Positions 58,882 to 64,000 of a stretch of DNA of 64,000 nucleotides are shown in pieces. Under the pieces are notes generated by a model. That model searched no databases, had not been told where the DNA came from, and saw only the letters and a program-made list of their open reading frames with translations. The stretch is from Flaviflexus equikiangi. Its GTDB lineage: Bacteria; Actinomycetota; Actinomycetes; Actinomycetales; Actinomycetaceae. Location of the stretch: assembly GCF_014069875.1 (NCBI RefSeq), contig NZ_CP059676.1, positions 2,170,001-2,234,000 on the forward strand. The letters run 5' to 3'. The number at the start of each line of letters is the position of its first letter. The first letter of the stretch is position 1. The position numbers were made by a program, and so were the translations under genes.

Positions 58882-59391
58882 ATGGAGTGGTACTCGAGAG
58901 AACTCACGGAAGCGGACGCCGTCTGGATCCTCGACGCTTTCCGCGGGGAGGACATGGCACGCCAGGGGACGGTGGTCGACATGGCGACAGCGGCCGAGTA
59001 CATTGCCGCCGTCACGCGCCCCGCCACGCGCCACAGGGTGGCGGCCGAGCGCGAAACCGATCGGGTTCTGGCTTTCGTGGGCGCTTCTATCGATGGCGAC
59101 AATCGAAGCGCATGGATCTACTACTGGTCGATACCCTCCGTCCGCGGCGCCCACATCACCTCGACGCTTGTCCGAGACTTCTCGAGCGATCTGCTGCGCG
59201 GCGGACTGGATCGCCTCGAGCTCGGCTTTCGCACCAACAATCCAGCTTCGCGGCGGGTTGCGGAACGCGCGGGTTTCGTCATCGAAGGCCTCGAGCGGGA
59301 GAAGTTTCTCATCGATGGGACGCGAGTCGATGTGGTGACATGCGGGAGGCTTCCCAGCGACCCCTGGCCCGCCGAAAGCGCCCTCCGTTAA
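58882..59391 (+). CDS. GNAT-family N-acetyltransferase
   Basis: 169 residues. The GNAT fold is visible: an N-terminal strand-helix, IYYWSIPSVRGAHITSTLVRDF (strand 4 and the acetyl-CoA loop region), LDRLELGFRTNNPASRRVAERAGFVIEG (the N-x2-S-x3-A-x2-AGF motif of RimJ/RimL-like members) and a C-terminal DVVTCGRL strand. The acetyl acceptor is unknown, and peptide N-termini or small amines are possible. TAGAAT seven bases before ATG and absence of a Shine-Dalgarno suggest a leaderless transcript, despite the AEC gene ending only 10 nt upstream. Confidence 0.85.
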   Translation: MEWYSRELTEADAVWILDAFRGEDMARQGTVVDMATAAEYIAAVTRPATRHRVAAERETDRVLAFVGASIDGDNRSAWIYYWSIPSVRGAHITSTLVRDFSSDLLRGGLDRLELGFRTNNPASRRVAERAGFVIEGLEREKFLIDGTRVDVVTCGRLPSDPWPAESALR

Positions 59392-59501
59392 GGTTCCACA
59401 TTCCATCTATCGAGAGTCTCTCGGGGCCTCGACCAGCGCAAACGATAAGCGCCTGCCGTCGACCGTGCGCGTGAGCGCGCGGGCCGCAAAAGCACGAAAG
59501 G

Positions 59502-59521
59502 GTTTCAATCGCGGTTGAAAC
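59502..59521. promoter_or_regulatory. LacI-type operator before the sugar ABC operon
   Basis: A 20-bp palindrome with 7-bp perfect arms GTTTCAA / TTGAAAC around a CG-centred core (TCGCGG) lies 64 bp before the ATG. LacI-family repressors favour such CG-centred sites. A possible promoter TTTCAA-N17-TACCCT (59503-59531) would be covered by it. No LacI gene is present in the window. Confidence 0.6.
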
Positions 59522-59584
59522 GGTCTACCCTGGGGAGGCAATCCTGTGTGCACTAACTCACATCACCGATGTGTTGGAGGAACT

Positions 59585-60958
59585 ATGCAACGACGCATGA
59601 AGACAATCGCCGCCGTCATGGCGGCATCCGCTTTCCTGGCCGCATGTGGCAGCGACGAGGCCGACGACGAGACAACAACTCCCGACGCCACCGATGAGAC
59701 ATCGGAGGAAACCTCGGACGACAGCACGGATGAATCGACGGGCGGCACTATCGACTACCCCGATCTCTCCGGCGAGACGATCGATGTCGCATCGGACTGG
59801 TCCGGTGCGGAGCAGGCGAACTTCGAGGCCGTCCTCGACTACTTCGAGGAGCAGACAGGAGCTTCGGTCACCTACCAGTCGCTCGGCAACAACGTAGCCA
59901 CTGCTCTCGGTACGCAGATCGAGGGAGGGGGCGCCCCGGATATTGCTCTCGTGCCTCAGCCCGGCCTGGTCGATCAGCTCGTCGATTCGGGAGACATCGT
60001 GCCCGTCACCGAGAACGTTGTCGCCCAGGTCGACGCGAACTATGCGGAGACGTGGCGGGACCTGTCCACGTACGACGGCGAGCTCTATGGCGTCTGGTTC
60101 AAGGCCGCCAACAAGTCGACCATGTGGTACAACGTCGGCGTCTACGATGATGCTGGCGCTGAGATCCCCGAGACGTGGGATGACTTCATGTCAACGCTGC
60201 AGCTCGTCTCCGATTCGGGCGTTCCCGGCCTTGTCGTCGGCGCGGATGTTGGGTGGCCGCTGACGGACTGGTTCGAGAACGTGTACCTGCGGACCGCGGG
60301 TGCTGACATGTACGACCAGCTCGCAGCGCACGAGATCCCCTGGACCGATGAGTCCGTCGTCGAGGCGCTCGAGATCCTGGGCGAACTGTGGGGCGATGAG
60401 ACGCTTGTCCTGCCGGGCGGCGCACAGCGCTCCTTCCCCGATTCGGTGACGGCTGCCTTCACGGACCCGCCCGAGGCTGGAACGGTCTTCGAGGGTGACT
60501 TCGTTGCCGGGAACATCGCGGACCAGACGGATGCCGTGGTGGGTGAGGACGCCAACTTCTACCCGTTCCCCTCGATCAACGGCTCGGAGCCGGCCGTCAT
60601 GGGAGCCGGAAACGTCGCTATCGCATTCAACGATGACGAGGCGACCATGGCACTCATGGAATACCTGGCATCCCCGGATGCTGCGAATATCTGGATCGAA
60701 CTCGGCGGCTTCACGTCCCCGAACCAGAACGCGGACACGAGCCTCTACCCTGACGAGGTGTCTCTCGCGATTGCCGAACAGCTGACATCCGCCGAGACGT
60801 TCCGCTTCGACATGTCTGACCTCACGCCGTCAGCTTTCGGCGGCACCGAGGGCGCTGGCATGTGGTCGATCCTCATCGACTTCTACCAGAACACGGATGA
60901 TGTCGAGGGCACTGCTCAGGCCCTTGAGGATGCTGCCGTTGCAGCCTATGGCGAATAA
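59585..60958 (+). CDS. aglE: Sugar ABC transporter substrate-binding lipoprotein (alpha-glucoside type)
   Basis: 457 residues. SD GGAGGA lies 4 nt before the ATG. Lipobox MAASAFLAAC gives a lipid-modified cysteine near residue 21. An acidic Thr/Ser/Glu spacer (residues about 22-55) precedes the binding domain, which starts DLSGETIDVASDWSGAEQANFEAVLDYFEEQTG. This is characteristic of the AglE/ThuE alpha-glucoside subgroup of family 1 binders. Later GVWFKAANKSTMWYNVGVYDDAGAEIPETWDDF is the usual hinge and sugar-contact region. It delivers di- or oligosaccharides to the two permeases encoded downstream. The gene symbol rests on family resemblance. Confidence 0.85.
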   Translation: MQRRMKTIAAVMAASAFLAACGSDEADDETTTPDATDETSEETSDDSTDESTGGTIDYPDLSGETIDVASDWSGAEQANFEAVLDYFEEQTGASVTYQSLGNNVATALGTQIEGGGAPDIALVPQPGLVDQLVDSGDIVPVTENVVAQVDANYAETWRDLSTYDGELYGVWFKAANKSTMWYNVGVYDDAGAEIPETWDDFMSTLQLVSDSGVPGLVVGADVGWPLTDWFENVYLRTAGADMYDQLAAHEIPWTDESVVEALEILGELWGDETLVLPGGAQRSFPDSVTAAFTDPPEAGTVFEGDFVAGNIADQTDAVVGEDANFYPFPSINGSEPAVMGAGNVAIAFNDDEATMALMEYLASPDAANIWIELGGFTSPNQNADTSLYPDEVSLAIAEQLTSAETFRFDMSDLTPSAFGGTEGAGMWSILIDFYQNTDDVEGTAQALEDAAVAAYGE

Positions 60959-61017
60959 GTAGTGTGGCGGGGCGTACGAGAGTGCGCCCCGCCTTTCCAC
61001 GCTCGAGCGAGGTACTC

Positions 61018-62370
61018 ATGTCTGACACCACAACAGGGGTGAAAGCGCCCCGGCAGAAGGCCCGCCGAGGCAAGGCCCCGATATCAACCCAAAACAGATG
61101 GCTGCTGGGCGTCCTGCTCGGCCCCGCCATCTTCTTCCTCACCGTCTTTGTCGTCTACCCCATCGGATATTCCGTTGTCCGTTCCACGTTCTCCCGCAAC
61201 GGCGAGAGCTTCGTCGGCTTCGGCAACTACGTCAAGATCTTCACAGATCCGCAGACATTCACGGCCTTCAAGAACAACCTCATCTGGGTTCTTGTCGCGC
61301 CTCTCGTCTGCACGGTCCTCGGCCTCATCTTTGCCGTCCTCATGGAGAAGATTGCGTGGGCAACGGCGTTCAAGCTCATCATCTTCATGCCGATGGCGAT
61401 CTCGATGCTGGCCGCCGGCATCATCTTCCGCACCGCTTTCCAGCAGAACCCCGACATCGGCATTGCCAACGCGGTCACTGTCGCTGTCAAGAACGTGTTC
61501 AGCTCGGGGGCGCACTATCCGGATGCTCGACTGCGGGCAGGGGAAGAGTTCTCCGGCTTCGAACAGCAGGGCGGGCCAGGGTCCGAGATCCTCTCCCTCG
61601 GGGAGTTCGAGCCCGGCGATGTTGCCCTGATTCCCCTGATCGGGATCGCACCCGAGTACATCGGGTCGACACCGGCGGTCGAGGCGCAGTCCGAGGACGG
61701 GACCATCACTGGCACGGTTTGGCTCGACTTCGTGCGCGGCGGCGGCGGTGAGTCAGGCCAGGTCGATGCCGACAAGCCCGGACTCGGCGGCATCACCGTC
61801 GAGGGAGTGAACTCTGTCGGCGACGTCTGGGAGACCACGACAGAGGATGATGGGACATTCACTCTCGAGGTTGATGAGCCGCTGACGATAAGGGTCCCTG
61901 CCTCGAACTTCTCGGCCGGCCCCTCCGGTATCAACTGGCTCGGCCCTGACCTCATCACGCCCGTCATGATTCTCGCGTACGTGTGGATCTGGGCAGGTTT
62001 CGCCATGGTCATGATCGCATCCGGGCTGTCCGCCGTGGACAGGTCACTCATGGAGGCGGCGCGGACCGACGGCGCGTCCGAATGGCAGGTGTTCCGGCAC
62101 ATCACCGTCCCGCAGCTCAGCTCGGTTCTCACGGTCGTCATCGTCACGCTCATGATCAACGTGCTGAAGATCTTCGACCTCGTCTATGTCATACCCCCGG
62201 GATCGTCGAAGAATGCTGCGGATGTGCTCGCGACCCGCATGTGGACCGTGTCGTTCGGAGGCGGCAGCGATCAGGGCCTCGGGTCTGCCCTCGCGATCGT
62301 CCTCCTGATCCTCGTCATCCCGTTCATGCTCCTCAACATTCGCAACTTCCGGCAGGGAGGAAGGCAATGA
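61018..62370 (+). CDS. aglF: Sugar ABC transporter permease with inserted extracytoplasmic domain
   Basis: 450 residues against about 300-340 for most MalF/AglF-type permeases. Helix 1 is LGVLLGPAIFFLTVFVVYPIG. The conserved EAARTDGASEWQVFRHITVPQL EAA loop is near 346-367. The extra material lies at about 155-305, in a loop predicted to be outside. It contains GTVWLDFVRGG, a GQVDADKPGLGGITVEG stretch and a TTEDDGTFTLEV strand, the pattern of SdrD-B/carboxypeptidase-regulatory-like beta-sandwich domains. ATG 61018 has GAGG upstream. The downstream permease overlaps by 4 nt. It may contact the binding protein or the cell wall, but the function of the insertion is unknown. Confidence 0.85.
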   Translation: MSDTTTGVKAPRQKARRGKAPISTQNRWLLGVLLGPAIFFLTVFVVYPIGYSVVRSTFSRNGESFVGFGNYVKIFTDPQTFTAFKNNLIWVLVAPLVCTVLGLIFAVLMEKIAWATAFKLIIFMPMAISMLAAGIIFRTAFQQNPDIGIANAVTVAVKNVFSSGAHYPDARLRAGEEFSGFEQQGGPGSEILSLGEFEPGDVALIPLIGIAPEYIGSTPAVEAQSEDGTITGTVWLDFVRGGGGESGQVDADKPGLGGITVEGVNSVGDVWETTTEDDGTFTLEVDEPLTIRVPASNFSAGPSGINWLGPDLITPVMILAYVWIWAGFAMVMIASGLSAVDRSLMEAARTDGASEWQVFRHITVPQLSSVLTVVIVTLMINVLKIFDLVYVIPPGSSKNAADVLATRMWTVSFGGGSDQGLGSALAIVLLILVIPFMLLNIRNFRQGGRQ

Positions 62371-63293
62371 GTACAGTGACAGAACCAGAGACGGAGGCGC
62401 GCCGGGGGAAGCCCCGCGGGTCGAAGATGGCGGGGGAACGCCCCACCACTCTCGGCGGCCGCATCGTCGCACTCTTCTCGAACTCGATCGTCAACGTCAT
62501 TCTCGCCCTTGTCGCCGTCATGTGGCTCGTCCCGACAATCGGGCTCTTCTTCGCATCGCTGCGAACCTCCCAGGCGAACTCCACGTCAGGCTGGTGGACG
62601 GTCTTCGCCAACACCCACCAGCTGACGATCGAGAACTACCAGGCGCTCCTCGGCAATGACGCGATGATGCAGTCCCTTCTCAACACCGTCATCATCGTCG
62701 TGCCCTCCACCCTGCTCGTGGTCGCGATCGGAGCCATGGCGGGGTATGCGCTGGCCTGGATCGAGTTCCCGGGGCGCGACTGGGTGCTTATCGGTGTTGT
62801 GGCACTCATGGCGGTACCACTCCAGGTTGCCTTCATTCCCCTCGCCCGCCTCTTCGGCAGCATCGGAATATTCGGCACCTACGCGGCCGTCATCATCTTC
62901 CACGTCTCCTTCGGACTGCCGTTCGCCGTGTTCCTCCTGCGGAACTACTTCACGAACATCAGTGCCGAACTTCTGGAGGCCGCCCGTATCGACGGCGCGT
63001 CGGAGATGAGGATCTTCCTGAGGATCGCACTCCCCCTGGCGATGCCGGCCGTCGCATCGCTGGCGATCTTCCAGTTCCTGTGGTCCTGGAACGATATGCT
63101 CGTCGCCCTCATCTTTGCCGGGCCAGGATCCCAGCCGATCACGGTCGAGATCCAATCCCAGCTTCGACAGTTCTCGTCGAACATGGACATCCTGTCCACC
63201 GGGGCCTTCATCTCGATGGTGGTTCCGCTGTTCGTCTACTTCGCATTCCAACGCTACTTCGTGTCCGCACTCATGGCGGGATCGACGAAGTAG
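62367..63293 (+). CDS. aglG: Sugar ABC transporter permease (MalG/AglG type)
   Basis: 308 residues, six helices. The N-terminus is a basic cytoplasmic segment. Helix 1 is NVILALVAVMWLVPTIGLFFASL. The EAA loop ELLEAARIDGASEMRIFLRIALPLAMP is near 207-233, and the C-terminal helix FVYFAFQRYFVSALMAGSTK closes the protein as in MalG. The ATG overlaps the aglF stop by 4 nt, and SD GGGAGGAAGG lies in the end of aglF. It forms the channel with AglF. No ATPase gene lies in the operon, so a shared MsiK-like ATPase encoded elsewhere is expected, as in streptomycetes. The longer frame from 61983 is shadow sequence. Confidence 0.92.
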   Translation: MSTVTEPETEARRGKPRGSKMAGERPTTLGGRIVALFSNSIVNVILALVAVMWLVPTIGLFFASLRTSQANSTSGWWTVFANTHQLTIENYQALLGNDAMMQSLLNTVIIVVPSTLLVVAIGAMAGYALAWIEFPGRDWVLIGVVALMAVPLQVAFIPLARLFGSIGIFGTYAAVIIFHVSFGLPFAVFLLRNYFTNISAELLEAARIDGASEMRIFLRIALPLAMPAVASLAIFQFLWSWNDMLVALIFAGPGSQPITVEIQSQLRQFSSNMDILSTGAFISMVVPLFVYFAFQRYFVSALMAGSTK

Positions 63294-63298
63294 ACCAC

Positions 63299-63322
63299 GG
63301 ACCGCCCCCTCGGGGGCGGTCC
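63299..63322. terminator. Terminator between the sugar ABC operon and the DUF2804 gene
   Basis: Perfect 10-bp stem GGACCGCCCC / GGGGCGGTCC with a CTCG loop, followed by TTCTT on the plus strand, between two convergent genes. It probably works in both directions. Confidence 0.85.
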
Positions 63323-63346
63323 TTCTTATCTATGGTTGCGGACGCC

Positions 63347-64000
63347 CTACCAGCGGTTGCGGACGTCCTCCGCGAAGCCCAGCATCCGGTCGATCTGGAT
63401 GACATGACCATCCACCGTGACGGTGCCGTGGAAGAACCCAAAGATCTGATGCGCTTTCATCGCAAGAACCCCCAGGTCGGTCACCGCATCGTGATCCCAT
63501 AAGGGTTCGAGCCACAGGTCAACCGAGGGGGACTTGAGATGCCAGGGCTGATCCCATGCGCCGGGCACATAATCCCAGGCGATGTCCTCGTGGAGGGGAT
63601 AGAGGCGCCCGTCCACTGTGATCGCATTCTCCCGCGACCCGGTTCCGTCCGTCCATCGGCCCCCGAACTGCAGACCAATCGCACGTGAACCGACCATGCC
63701 GCTGGCTGCCGCCCAGTTCCATTCCATCGCATACGGCCACCGGCCGCGGCCATGGTCGAGTATCGCCCAGGATTCCCCCGCTGGCAGGTCGAACCGTTCC
63801 CCGTCCACCTCGAGCCAGCCCGTCGCGGGCAGTGCCGTCTCCTTCACCGTGTACTGGAAGCGCGATTGCGACCATGGCACGACAACACCGAGACTCTCAT
63901 GCTCGGGTGCACGGTGAGCGGTGACGTCGAACAGCAGACGAGATGGTCGAACGTCGCCTCGGGCCTGCCCTTCCCCACGCAGACGGGTACCCTGCGGAAG
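63347..64000 (-). CDS. DUF2804 domain-containing protein (5' end outside window)
   Basis: The frame is open to the right edge of the window. A GTG at 63880 lies inside the domain and is not the true start. The visible 217 residues match the end of DUF2804: FDVTAHRAPEHESLGVVVPW, FQYTVKETALPATGWLEVDG, a FDLPAGESWAILDHGRGRWPY block (about 20 residues) and IGLQFGGRWTDGTGSRENAI. This strand-rich pattern is a lipocalin/DUF2804-like double barrel. The function is unknown. In the family these are cytosolic proteins of about 330 residues. It is convergent with the sugar ABC operon, separated by a shared terminator. Confidence 0.85.
   Translation of the reverse strand, partial: LPQGTRLRGEGQARGDVRPSRLLFDVTAHRAPEHESLGVVVPWSQSRFQYTVKETALPATGWLEVDGERFDLPAGESWAILDHGRGRWPYAMEWNWAAASGMVGSRAIGLQFGGRWTDGTGSRENAITVDGRLYPLHEDIAWDYVPGAWDQPWHLKSPSVDLWLEPLWDHDAVTDLGVLAMKAHQIFGFFHGTVTVDGHVIQIDRMLGFAEDVRNRW

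Noticed and set aside
2-64000. Mobile element or prophage
   Set aside because: No transposase, integrase or phage gene, and no flanking long repeats or tRNA genes were found; gene content is metabolic throughout.

Overview
The window is high-GC, gene-dense chromosomal DNA of an actinobacterium. The markers are a single-chain bacterial type I fatty acid synthase with its own AcpS, a two-subunit acyl-CoA carboxylase of the AccA/AccD type, an EtfD-like membrane iron-sulfur oxidoreductase, DUF4235 and DUF4921 proteins, and many genes that appear to be read from leaderless transcripts. FAS I together with nar, fused DhaKL and L-lactate dehydrogenase suggests a facultatively anaerobic member of or near the Actinomycetaceae. 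That placement is inference. No rRNA, tRNA, CRISPR array, phage or insertion sequence was seen.

Layout. 1-4.3 kb: the end of a MarR regulator with a histidine-rich tail, a small unknown protein, a secreted lysozyme-like protein with WDGDG repeats, and two patches of decay: a coiled-coil membrane protein gene interrupted by TAG, and the fused remains of a divergent LysR/MFS pair. 4.3-12.5 kb: a complete respiratory nitrate reductase operon narK-narG-narH-narJ-narI on the minus strand. 12.7-14.6 kb: a TetR regulator and an MFS transporter. 14.8-28.4 kb: one plus-strand lipid operon, birA-accA-accD-fas-acpS, which holds biotin attachment, malonyl-CoA supply, the 3000-residue synthase and the enzyme that activates its carrier domain. 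28.8-33.8 kb: dihydroxyacetone kinase, a NUDIX hydrolase, L-lactate dehydrogenase, an unknown protein and a ROK glucokinase (central carbon metabolism).

33.9-42.8 kb: an AGCS amino-acid symporter, an MFS transporter diverging from a PLP fold-III enzyme that is translationally coupled to a sugar-lactone oxidase, a stress-protein-like membrane protein, a GalT-like DUF4921 protein, a membrane-anchored unknown and a glycerophosphodiester phosphodiesterase. 42.8-46.3 kb: a thiamine-type ABC importer (thiB-thiP-thiQ) behind a TPP riboswitch. 46.35-53.1 kb: a DUF4235 protein and a six-gene Mrp Na+/H+ antiporter operon with mrpA and mrpB fused. 53.2-55.4 kb: EtfD-like oxidoreductase. 55.4-57.7 kb: two tandem paralogous membrane proteins with an invariant four-cysteine extracellular repeat. 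57.9-59.4 kb: an AEC-family permease and a GNAT acetyltransferase. 59.6-63.3 kb: an alpha-glucoside-type ABC importer whose first permease carries an inserted extracytoplasmic domain. The window ends inside a DUF2804 gene.

The best candidates for undescribed biology are the C-x7-C-x19-C-x10-C repeat proteins, the permease with an inserted beta-sandwich-like domain, the PLP enzyme/lactone-oxidase pair, and the recurring nAnnnT-N6/7-start leaderless architecture.
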